From an uncultured Methylobacteriaceae bacterium (GTDB lineage: Bacteria > Pseudomonadota > Alphaproteobacteria > Rhizobiales > Beijerinckiaceae), in the NCBI GenBank assembly GCA_937872715.1, contig CALMTJ010000316.1, forward strand, positions 1-7,466: DNA of 7,466 bases, written 5' to 3'. A model generated the notes under the pieces. The model searched no databases. It saw nothing but the letters and a program-made list of their open reading frames with translations, and was not told the origin of the DNA. Position numbers and translations under genes: made by a program. Position 1 is the first letter of the stretch; each line of letters starts with the position of its first letter. Shown here piece by piece: positions 1-5,530 of this stretch.

Positions 1-780
1 CGAATGGATCGCCACGATCCCGCCGGAGAGCGGCCGATGCGTCACGCGCCGGAAACCCGCGGCCTCGACGGTCCGGGCGAAGGCGCCGGGCGGCGGGAAG
101 CGCCGGATGGACTCGACCAGGTACTGGTAGGAGGCCCGGTCCCGGGCGACGATCTCGCCGATCCGCGGGATGACGGCGAAGGAATAGGCCTCGTAGATCC
201 GGTCGAGGCCCGGCACGTCCACCCGGGAGAATTCGAGGCAAAGGAAGCGCCCGCCGGGACGCAGCACCCGGTGCGCCTCCGCGAGCGCCAGCTCGATCCG
301 GGGGACGTTGCGGATGCCGAAGGCGATCGTGTAGCCGTCGAACGAGGCATCGGCGAAGGGCAGCGCCTGGGCGTCCGCCTCCCGGAACTCGATCCGGCCG
401 AGCTTCCGCTTCGCGGCCCGCTCGCGGCCGACCGCCAGCATGTCGGCGTTGATGTCCGCGACCGTGACCCGCGTCGCCGCGCCGCCGACGTCCGCGACCC
501 GGAACGCCACGTCTCCGGTTCCACCGGCGACGTCGAGATGGTCGAAGCGCCGCGTGCGCGACGGCCGCAGACTCGCGACCAGCACCGACTTCCAGTAACG
601 GTGAAGCCCGGCCGACATGAGGTCGTTCATCACGTCGTAGCGGCGCGCCACCGACCGGAACACCTCATCCACGCGCCCCTGCTTCTCGTCGAGCGGGACC
701 GTGTCGAAGCCGAAATGGGTGGTGGAAGGTCGGTTCTCGTCCAAGGGTCGACGGAGCTCGGTGATGTCGCCAGCACGCAT
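1..780 (-). CDS. ubiE: Ubiquinone biosynthesis C-methyltransferase UbiE (3' end cut by window edge)
   Basis: SAM-dependent methyltransferase that methylates the benzoquinol ring carbon during ubiquinone synthesis (and of demethylmenaquinol where menaquinone is made); a cytoplasmic enzyme working on a membrane-bound substrate. I translated the minus strand by hand: 260 codons are open from the ATG at 780-778 to base 1. The family signature YDVMNDLMS is at residues 49-57, SAM motif I (DVAGGTGD) at 83-90, the acidic motif II (VADIN) at 107-111, FDGYTIAFGIRNV at 147-159 and RVLRPGGRFLCLEFS at 171-185. The last visible residues, SGGIVAIHS, lie very close to the usual C-terminus, so only a handful of codons should be missing. 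An in-frame TAG at 795-793 leaves this ATG as the only upstream candidate; no good Shine-Dalgarno precedes it, so a slightly later start cannot be excluded. It is divergent from mutM; in many alphaproteobacteria ubiE continues into ubiB, which would lie off the left edge. Confidence 0.96.
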   Translation of the reverse strand, partial: MRAGDITELRRPLDENRPSTTHFGFDTVPLDEKQGRVDEVFRSVARRYDVMNDLMSAGLHRYWKSVLVASLRPSRTRRFDHLDVAGGTGDVAFRVADVGGAATRVTVADINADMLAVGRERAAKRKLGRIEFREADAQALPFADASFDGYTIAFGIRNVPRIELALAEAHRVLRPGGRFLCLEFSRVDVPGLDRIYEAYSFAVIPRIGEIVARDRASYQYLVESIRRFPPPGAFARTVEAAGFRRVTHRPLSGGIVAIHS

Positions 781-839
781 AGCGAAAGCCGGCTACGACC
801 GCTATGTGACCGGTTTCCAAACGTGAACGCGCCGCACCC
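781..839. promoter_or_regulatory. Divergent intergenic region between ubiE and mutM
   Basis: These 59 bases must contain, or overlap, the start signals of both ubiE (minus) and mutM (plus). The stretch is somewhat less GC-rich than the genes around it (for example GGTTTCCAAACG at 811-822). I could not pick out a convincing -35/-10 pair or a Shine-Dalgarno for either gene. The promoter role is inferred from gene orientation only; one of the genes could instead be transcribed from further upstream. Confidence 0.4.
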
Positions 840-1721
840 TTGCCCGAACTACCCGAAGTCGAGACGGTCCGCAGGGGGCTCGCGCCCGTGCTGGTCGGGC
901 GGCGGATCGTCCGGGTGGAGCTCCGGCGGCCGGACTTGCGCTTCCCGTTCCCTCCGGGCTTTGCCGCCCGGATCGAAGGCGCGATCGTGACCGACCTGCG
1001 GCGACGGGCCAAGTATCTTCTGGCCGACCTCTCCACGGGCGAGGTGCTGGCCATGCATCTCGGCATGACGGGCCGGTTCCGGGTCGAGGCGGGACAGGAG
1101 GCGGAGGAGCCCGGCTCCTTCTACTACGATGCCCCGGCCGCTCCGGCGCACGACCACGTCGTCTTCGGGCTCTCGGACGGCACCCGGATCGTGTTCAACG
1201 ACACCCGCCGCTTCGGCTTCATGATGCTGCTGCCGGCCGGCGAGGCGGAGAGGACGGCGCCTTTCGCCACGATGGGAATCGAGCCGCTTGGTCCGGGCCT
1301 GTCGGGCGACGCCTTGGCACGGCTGTTCCGGGGCCGGAAGGCGCCGCTCAAGGCGGCGCTGCTCGATCAGCGGCTCGTGGCGGGGCTCGGCAACATCTAC
1401 GTCTGCGAGGCGCTGTTCCGGGCCCGGCTGTCGCCGGAGGCGGAGGCGGGCTCGCTCGCCACCCCGGCGGGACGTCCGAGGGCGAAGGCCCACGCTCTCG
1501 CCCAGGCCATCCGGGACGTCCTGGAGGAGGCGGTGGCGGTCGGCGGATCGACGCTGCGCGACCACAAGCAGGTCGACGGCAGCCCGGGTGCGTTCCAGGA
1601 GCGCTTCCGCGTCTATGACCGTGAGGGCGAGGGCTGCGTGACGCCCGGCTGCCGGGGCGTCGTCACCCGCATCGTCCAGTCCGGCCGCTCGACCTTCCGC
1701 TGCACGGAATGCCAGCGCTGA
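840..1721 (+). CDS. mutM: Bifunctional formamidopyrimidine-DNA glycosylase / AP lyase MutM (Fpg)
   Basis: Base-excision repair enzyme that removes 8-oxoguanine and Fapy lesions and nicks the abasic site. The 293 aa are a little longer than the E. coli protein. N-terminal MPELPEVETVRRG supplies the catalytic Pro2 (Schiff base) and Glu3; Lys58 in RRAKYLL matches the conserved beta-hairpin lysine. HLGMTG (73-78) and DTRRFGF (121-127) carry the lesion-probing Met and Arg/Phe loop residues, and GLGNIYVCEALF (182-193) is the helix-two-turn-helix region. The C-terminal zinc finger has Cys266, 271, 288 and 291 (C-x4-C-x16-C-x2-C), with the conserved Arg283 in its hairpin. The start is TTG at 840: the frame is closed upstream by TGA at 807-809, no other start codon lies between, and Pro2 must follow the initiator Met. 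An insertion of roughly 10-15 residues after the GRFRV strand is seen relative to E. coli. It ends exactly against the next, convergent gene. Confidence 0.97.
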   Translation: MPELPEVETVRRGLAPVLVGRRIVRVELRRPDLRFPFPPGFAARIEGAIVTDLRRRAKYLLADLSTGEVLAMHLGMTGRFRVEAGQEAEEPGSFYYDAPAAPAHDHVVFGLSDGTRIVFNDTRRFGFMMLLPAGEAERTAPFATMGIEPLGPGLSGDALARLFRGRKAPLKAALLDQRLVAGLGNIYVCEALFRARLSPEAEAGSLATPAGRPRAKAHALAQAIRDVLEEAVAVGGSTLRDHKQVDGSPGAFQERFRVYDREGEGCVTPGCRGVVTRIVQSGRSTFRCTECQR

Positions 1722-1979
1722 TCAGGCCTCCTCGTCCGGCATGCCGAATTCGTGCCGGATCGCCTCCAGGCCGGCCTTGGCCGGTAGCTCCTCGCGCTCC
1801 TCGATCCGGCGCACCAAGCCCGCGAGACGAGGCGGGATGGTTTCCTCGCCGAGATAGGCCGGTCGCTCCTCCGAGACCCTGAGCTCGGCCCGCAGCCGGC
1901 GGCCGAGATGCTCCCGGACATCCGCCGAGAGCGCCTTGCCGTCGGGATCGTGATCGCCGGGGATGTCGTGTTCCGCCAT
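1722..1979 (-). CDS. Small charged protein of unknown function (85 aa)
   Basis: I do not recognise this gene with certainty. It encodes 85 aa, highly charged (many Glu, Asp, Arg), with no Cys, no signal peptide and no membrane segment; it is predicted to be cytoplasmic and helical. The centre reads DVREHLGRRLRAEL (about 20-33) and, further on, TIPPRLAGLVRRIEER (47-62). These two pieces recall the two conserved blocks of NepR anti-sigma factors (an 'IGRxLR' helix and a 'VPDRFxxLLxxLE' helix), but the spacer is about eight residues too long and no phyR or ecfG lies nearby, so this is only a suggestion. The ATG at 1979-1977 has a weak Shine-Dalgarno-like GGGA seven bases upstream. Its stop (TGA, minus strand 1724-1722) directly abuts the mutM stop. 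A real gene is favoured because the frame contains no low-complexity run, begins with a plausible start and ends cleanly at the boundary of its neighbour. Confidence 0.68.
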   Translation of the reverse strand: MAEHDIPGDHDPDGKALSADVREHLGRRLRAELRVSEERPAYLGEETIPPRLAGLVRRIEEREELPAKAGLEAIRHEFGMPDEEA

Positions 1980-2236
1980 GGCCTTGTCCCGTTTCGGGGC
2001 GGCAACGCGGCTCCGTACGGGATGGTTCGCCCGGCCAGGGCGGGGAGCTCACGATTTCGTGGCAGGCGACCATCTTTCGGCCGCAGAGCAGCCCGGCGCG
2101 GGCCTCAAACCCCGCCATACTGAACCTATGTCTCGGCGGTAGCCGCGGCCGCTCGCTCCCACCCCCCGGGGAGCGCCGGCCGGAGCCTCGCCCACGGGAC
2201 GGGGGCCGCCCTTCGGGGCGGCCCTTCCCGTTCCGG
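1980..2236. other. Intergenic region between the 85-aa gene and the L,D-transpeptidase gene
   Basis: The 257 bases hold the 5' flank of the small minus-strand gene and the 3' flank of the L,D-transpeptidase gene. Two hairpins lie in the right half: a GC arm pair GCTCCC (2155-2160) with GGGAGC (2169-2174), and the stronger terminator-like hairpin listed separately. The less GC-rich patch around 2105-2137 contains a 12-base word shared with the regulator/pepF intergenic region. Open frames crossing this stretch on both strands look like GC-rich shadows (Arg/Gly/Pro-rich, no family resemblance), so I call no gene here. No confident promoter was identified. Confidence 0.5.
2195..2230 (-). terminator. 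Strong UUCG-type hairpin, probable terminator of the L,D-transpeptidase transcript
   Basis: Arms GGGCCGCC (2203-2210) and GGCGGCCC (2217-2224) pair perfectly; on the plus strand C2211 and G2216 close a TTCG tetraloop, making nine base pairs. Outer arms CGGGA (2195-2199) and TCCCG (2226-2230) can extend the stem after a small interior bulge. It lies 6-42 bases past the stop codon of the minus-strand L,D-transpeptidase gene. No clear U-tract follows in either direction, so it may work with Rho, or mainly as a 3' stability element. The minus strand is assigned from position only. Confidence 0.6.
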
Positions 2237-3814
2237 TCAGGCGTCGAGGCCGAGGGCCGCCCTGACCTTCCGGTTATAGCCGTAGATGTCCTCGAAACCC
2301 TCGACCCTGCCGGTCGCGTCCACGGTCAGCGTGAAATAGGCGAGGTGGACGGGCAGCTTCTCCGGCAGGTGGATCGTCCGCTCGCCCTTGCCGATCAGCT
2401 TCTTCAGGCGCGTCTCGCTCCAGGCGGCGCCGAGCACGAAGTCGGCCAGCGCGAAGGGCTGGTCGACCCGCACGCAGCCGTGGCTCAGCGCGCGGCGCGC
2501 CCCCGAGAACAGCCGCCGGTTGGGAGTGTCGTGCAGGTACACGGCATGCTGGTTCGGAAACATGAACTTGATGAAGCCGAGCGCGTTGCGCTCGCCCGGC
2601 GGCTGGCGGATCGACAGGGAACGGCCGCGACGGACGACCTCGTAGCCCTGCCGCTCGGCATAGCCGGGGTCTTCCGCCATCCTCGGGAGGAACTCCTTCT
2701 TCAGGATGGAGGGCGGCACGTACCAGGACGGGTTCACGACGGCGTGGTCCATGATCCCGGACAGGATGGGCGTTGGGGTCTCCGTCCGTCCGGTGATCAC
2801 GCGCGCCTCGTGCACCACCTGGCCTCCCTCGAGGAGCCGCAGCCGGAACTCGGGCAGGTTCACGAAGATGTAGCGGCCGCCCATATCGGCCGGGAGCCAG
2901 CGCCAGCGCTCCATGTTGGCGACGAGATCGCCTTCGAGCCTCGGGTTGCCGAAGGCCCCGGCGGGTCCGGGAGCCGGCATCTCGTCGAGCGCCGCGATCG
3001 ATTGCGTGGTGATGTCGCGGTGCCGGGCCGCCATCGGCGCGAGGCTGGCCGGCCTGTTGGCCCGGATCTCCGCGAGCTTGGCCCTCAGCCGGAGATAGCC
3101 CGGCTGGACCGGGTTGAACCGGGCCAGGGCCGCGCCCGGATCGGCCGTGCCGGCGACGCTCGCCAGGACCGCCTCGGCGCCCGGCAGGTCGAGCTTCGGC
3201 GTGATCAGCGAGGATAGGCGGGCGGGATCGATCCGGCCGCCGCGAGCGTCCCGGCCGTAGAGCACGGACAAGGCCGAGAGCTTGATCTCCGCCTCCGCGA
3301 GGTCCGCCGGCGAGAGCGGAACCGGGCCGTGGCCGAGCGCCGGGATCCGGTACTCGGCGGGGTCGAGCGCGTCCTCGTCCGCGCGGCGCAGCCGGTCGCC
3401 CAAGGAGCGGGCCGCGAGGTTCCAGCCGTCCGCCGCGACCCAGGCGGGAGTGCGAGCCCGGGCACCGTACCAGGCCGCCACGGCCTCGCGATCCTTCTTC
3501 GGCAGCCGCTTCGGCCAGGGAAAGGCGGGATCGGCCAGCCGGATCTCGATGGCGCCGGACACGGCATCCGCGACGGTGACCAGGACGGGGGCGGGCGGCA
3601 GTTCCGGAAGGGCGATGGCCGCGACGCTCCCGGTGCTGACGGGCTCGGGCGCGATCTCGACCGCAAGGGTCGCCGGCACCGCCGGCGGCTCGGGGAGCAG
3701 GATGGCCGAGAACTCCGCCCCATCCGGGAGCCGATCCTCGTCGTTCGCGGCGGCGGGGCTCGACATCATGGCGAGGCAGAGCCCCAGCACGCCCACACAA
3801 CGTCCGGTACGCAT
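2237..3814 (-). CDS. Periplasmic YcbB-like murein L,D-transpeptidase (YkuD domain)
   Basis: Predicted to form 3-3 cross-links between meso-diaminopimelate residues of peptidoglycan stem peptides, or to attach proteins to them; acts in the periplasm. The 525 aa from this start open with a signal peptide (residues 1 to about 23: Arg-containing n-region, hydrophobic core GVLGLCLAMM, cleavage near SPAAA/ND). A Pro/Ala-rich linker (about 30-80) leads into an LdtD-type scaffold domain (about 95-255). NMERWRWLP (300-308) introduces the catalytic domain, with VVNPSWYVPPSI (359-370) and the active-site signature His428...SHGCVRV (444-450), nucleophile Cys447. The frame stays open to a GTG at 3895, but the ATG at 3814-3812 is chosen because GGAGGG sits eight bases upstream and a signal peptide begins there. 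The usual peptidoglycan-binding module between scaffold and catalytic domains looks reduced. It follows the sigma-54 regulator gene by 82 bases on the same strand and could share its transcript. Confidence 0.93.
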   Translation of the reverse strand: MRTGRCVGVLGLCLAMMSSPAAANDEDRLPDGAEFSAILLPEPPAVPATLAVEIAPEPVSTGSVAAIALPELPPAPVLVTVADAVSGAIEIRLADPAFPWPKRLPKKDREAVAAWYGARARTPAWVAADGWNLAARSLGDRLRRADEDALDPAEYRIPALGHGPVPLSPADLAEAEIKLSALSVLYGRDARGGRIDPARLSSLITPKLDLPGAEAVLASVAGTADPGAALARFNPVQPGYLRLRAKLAEIRANRPASLAPMAARHRDITTQSIAALDEMPAPGPAGAFGNPRLEGDLVANMERWRWLPADMGGRYIFVNLPEFRLRLLEGGQVVHEARVITGRTETPTPILSGIMDHAVVNPSWYVPPSILKKEFLPRMAEDPGYAERQGYEVVRRGRSLSIRQPPGERNALGFIKFMFPNQHAVYLHDTPNRRLFSGARRALSHGCVRVDQPFALADFVLGAAWSETRLKKLIGKGERTIHLPEKLPVHLAYFTLTVDATGRVEGFEDIYGYNRKVRAALGLDA

Positions 3815-3822
3815 CGCGAACA

Positions 3823-3828
3823 CCCTCC
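3823..3828 (-). promoter_or_regulatory. Shine-Dalgarno site fixing the start of the L,D-transpeptidase
   Basis: On the minus strand GGAGGG lies eight bases before the ATG at 3814-3812. It is the clearest ribosome binding site in the window and decides between this start and the GTG at 3895 or the ATG at 3844, which have poorer upstream sequences and would bury the signal peptide. Confidence 0.75.
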
Positions 3829-3867
3829 GGCCCCGTGCCGGCATCCTGCCTTGTCCGGCCACGGCGG

Positions 3868-3887
3868 CCGGTCCGCTAGCGCACCGG
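3868..3887. repeat. 20-base near-perfect palindrome between regulator and L,D-transpeptidase genes
   Basis: Half-sites CCGGTCCGCT (3868-3877) and AGCGCACCGG (3878-3887) match as inverted repeats in 9 of 10 positions, with CGCTAGCG perfectly palindromic at the centre. It sits just after the stop of the regulator gene and about 54 bases before the L,D-transpeptidase ATG. A second hairpin, CCGGCC (3855-3860) with GGCCGG (3866-3871), overlaps it, so the two RNA structures would exclude each other. It could be an operator, an attenuator or processing hairpin in a regulator-transpeptidase transcript, or chance in GC-rich DNA. Confidence 0.5.
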
Positions 3888-3896
3888 AGCCACACC

Positions 3897-5366
3897 TCAG
3901 GCGGCTTCTTCGCCGAACCCGTCCAGCCCGAGCTCCTTCAGCTTCCGGTAGAGGGTGGAGCGCCCGATCCCGAGCCGGCGCGACACTTCCGACATCCGGC
4001 CGCGGTAATGTTCGAGCGCGAACCGGATTGTCTCCGCCTCGATGTCCGACAGCCGCTTCACGTCTCCGGCCGGGTTGACGAGCGAGGTCGAATGGGGGTC
4101 GCGCACCTCCACGCGGACCAGCTCGCGCTCACCGACGGGCGCCGCCGCCTCGCGGGCAGGAAGGGGCGGGATGCGGATGTCGAACCCGTCCACCTGCCCG
4201 GCGATCTGCGGGAACTCGGCCAGGGTGAGCTCGTCGCCATCGGCCAGGACCACCGCCCGGAACATCGCATTCTCGAGCTGGCGGACGTTGCCCGGCCAAT
4301 CGTAGCGGGTGACGAGCGCCATCGCCTCGGCGCTGAGCCCCCGGACGCGCTTGCCCTCCTCGGCCGCGAACCGGGCCAGGAAGGCGCGCGCGAGGTCGCC
4401 CACATCCTCCCGCCGGTTGCGGAGGGGCGGGATCGTCATCGGGAACACGTTCAGGCGGTAATACAGGTCCTCGCGGAAGCGGCCGTCCTTCACGAGGTCG
4501 AGGAGGGAGCGGTTCGTGGCCGAGATCAGCCGGATGTCGACCCGGACGGAGCGCTTGCCGCCGACGGGATCGACCTCGCCCTCCTGGATCGCCCGGAGCA
4601 GCTTCACTTGGGCGGAAGGCGGCAACTCGCCAATCTCGTCCAGGAACAGCGTGCCTCCGGATGCCTCGACGAACTTGCCCTGATGGCGCTCGGTGGCGCC
4701 CGTGAAGGCACCCTTCTCGTGGCCGAACAGGGTGGATTCCACGAGGTTGTCCGGGATCGCTCCGCAATTCACCGTGACGAAGGCCTTTCCGCGCCGCTCG
4801 CCCGTTCCCTGGATCGCGCGGGCCAGCACCTCCTTGCCGACGCCCGATTCGCCCTCGATCAGGACCGGGATGGCGGATTTCGCCGCCCGTTCGGCCAGCC
4901 GCAGCACCCGCTCCATGTCCGGCGAGCGGGTGGCGAGGTCGCGGAAGCCGAGCGTGCCGGAGGCGCGCCGCTTCATCCGCCGGACCTCGTCCTCCAGCGA
5001 GTTGAGGCGGAGCGCGTTCTTGATGGAGACGGCGAGACGCTCCGCGCCGACCGGCTTCACGACGAAATCCACGGCGCCGGCCCGCATGGCGGTCACCACC
5101 GTCTCGATCGATCCGGTCGCGGTCTGAACCACGGCCGGTATATCGATCCGCGATTCGCGCATCGCCCCGAGGACGCCGAACCCGTCGAGCCCCGGCATGA
5201 CGAGGTCGAGGATGACGAGGTCGACCGGCCCGCCGCCTCGCATGGCGTCGAGCGCCGCGTTCCCGTCCTCCGCCACCACGGCCCCGTAGCCCAGGCGCCG
5301 GACGGACGCTTCCAACAGGCGACGCTGGACGGGATCGTCGTCGACGATCAGGATCGTTTGGGACAT
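3897..5366 (-). CDS. Sigma-54-dependent response regulator (receiver, AAA+, Fis-type HTH)
   Basis: NtrC-family transcription activator of 489 aa. The receiver domain (about 1-120) has the acidic pocket DDD at 9-11, phospho-acceptor Asp54 (VILDLVMPGLDG) and conserved Lys104. The AAA+ domain (about 140-375) has Walker A GESGVGKE (172-179), an intact GAFTGA loop (219-224) that contacts sigma-54, Walker B LFLDE (240-244), sensor I ISATNR (281-286), the arginine-finger region FREDLYYRLNVF (297-308) and sensor II WPGNVRQLEN (357-366). A C-terminal Fis-type helix-turn-helix lies at about 457-481 (MSEVSRRLGIGRSTLYRKL). All key residues are present, so it should be a working ATP-dependent activator switched by phosphorylation. 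No histidine kinase is encoded in the window, so it is an orphan here. The ATG at 5366-5364 begins directly with the receiver strand; no clear Shine-Dalgarno is visible. The L,D-transpeptidase gene follows on the same strand, suggesting a cell-envelope role; the actual target is unknown. It is divergent from pepF. Confidence 0.95.
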   Translation of the reverse strand: MSQTILIVDDDPVQRRLLEASVRRLGYGAVVAEDGNAALDAMRGGGPVDLVILDLVMPGLDGFGVLGAMRESRIDIPAVVQTATGSIETVVTAMRAGAVDFVVKPVGAERLAVSIKNALRLNSLEDEVRRMKRRASGTLGFRDLATRSPDMERVLRLAERAAKSAIPVLIEGESGVGKEVLARAIQGTGERRGKAFVTVNCGAIPDNLVESTLFGHEKGAFTGATERHQGKFVEASGGTLFLDEIGELPPSAQVKLLRAIQEGEVDPVGGKRSVRVDIRLISATNRSLLDLVKDGRFREDLYYRLNVFPMTIPPLRNRREDVGDLARAFLARFAAEEGKRVRGLSAEAMALVTRYDWPGNVRQLENAMFRAVVLADGDELTLAEFPQIAGQVDGFDIRIPPLPAREAAAPVGERELVRVEVRDPHSTSLVNPAGDVKRLSDIEAETIRFALEHYRGRMSEVSRRLGIGRSTLYRKLKELGLDGFGEEAA

Positions 5367-5408
5367 GCGGAGGGGTGCGGCTCGGCTCCCCGCGATGGTC
5401 TGCCCGAA

Positions 5409-5429
5409 GGGTAAAGCGCGGCTTAACCC
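5409..5429. promoter_or_regulatory. 21-base imperfect palindrome resembling a CtrA box
   Basis: Arms GGGTAAAGC (5409-5417) and GCTTAACCC (5421-5429) are inverted repeats matching at 8 of 9 positions around a GCG centre. Read on the plus strand it contains TAAA-N7-TTAAC (5412-5427), and on the minus strand TTAA-N7-TTTAC, each one mismatch from the alphaproteobacterial CtrA consensus TTAA-N7-TTAAC. It lies 43 bases upstream of the regulator ATG and about 100 bases upstream of the pepF ATG. A-T-rich words such as these are rare in this GC-rich background. Binding by CtrA is inference; another dimeric regulator, including autoregulation by the neighbouring response regulator, is equally possible. 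Confidence 0.4.
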
Positions 5430-5497
5430 GGCGGCACGTTTCCCCGTTCTTTCCCGGTCATGTCGGATCCGGCACGCTGGCGCCGCCGTGGGGCGCG

Positions 5498-5509
5498 ACC
5501 TATGTCTCG
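5498..5509 (+). repeat. Copy of a 12-base word also present at 2124-2135
   Basis: ACCTATGTCTCG occurs here and, in the same orientation, at 2124-2135; both copies are intergenic. In this copy the word overlaps the loop and arm of the small hairpin at 5493-5512. It could be a relic of a mobile-element end or a shared site, but two exact 12-base copies within 7.5 kb can arise by chance. Confidence 0.3.
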
Positions 5510-5530
5510 CGCGCCACCCCAGAGCGCCCG

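Larger units (their letters stand above)
5367..5530. promoter_or_regulatory. Divergent intergenic region between the regulator and pepF
   Basis: These 164 bases should carry promoters for both flanking genes. They contain a 21-base imperfect palindrome resembling a CtrA box (listed separately), two GGCACG words (5433-5438 and 5471-5476) that look like the -24 half of sigma-54 promoters but lack a matching -12 GC, and a small hairpin GCGCGA (5493-5498) / TCGCGC (5507-5512) shortly upstream of the pepF ATG. No complete promoter could be assigned. Confidence 0.45.

Noticed and set aside
4..990. A 328-codon plus-strand frame opposite ubiE and running into the mutM start.
   Set aside because: The complementary strand encodes complete UbiE motifs and the end overlaps MutM in another frame; the product has no family resemblance.
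1908..2123. A 71-codon plus-strand frame across the start of the 85-aa gene and the intergenic region.
   Set aside because: Arg/Gly-rich product with no motifs, overlapping the more plausible minus-strand gene; judged a shadow frame.
3815..3895. A 27-residue N-terminal extension of the L,D-transpeptidase from a GTG at 3895, almost touching the regulator stop codon.
   Set aside because: The extension would place charged residues before the signal peptide, and the ATG at 3814 has a strong Shine-Dalgarno at proper distance.
3282..5414. A 710-codon open frame on the plus strand, opposite the L,D-transpeptidase and the regulator.
   Set aside because: It is antisense to two genes with full sets of family motifs; its translation is Arg/Gly/Pro/His-rich with no recognisable domain, as expected for shadow frames in GC-rich DNA.
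5433..5486. Two GGCACG words suggestive of sigma-54 (-24) promoter elements upstream of pepF.
   Set aside because: Neither has the required GC of the -12 element at the right distance, so no sigma-54 promoter is called.
5375..5530. A 52-residue N-terminal extension of PepF from an ATG at 5375.
   Set aside because: It overlaps the palindrome and divergent promoter region, and its sequence is unlike any M3 peptidase N-terminus; the ATG at 5531 fits the family length.
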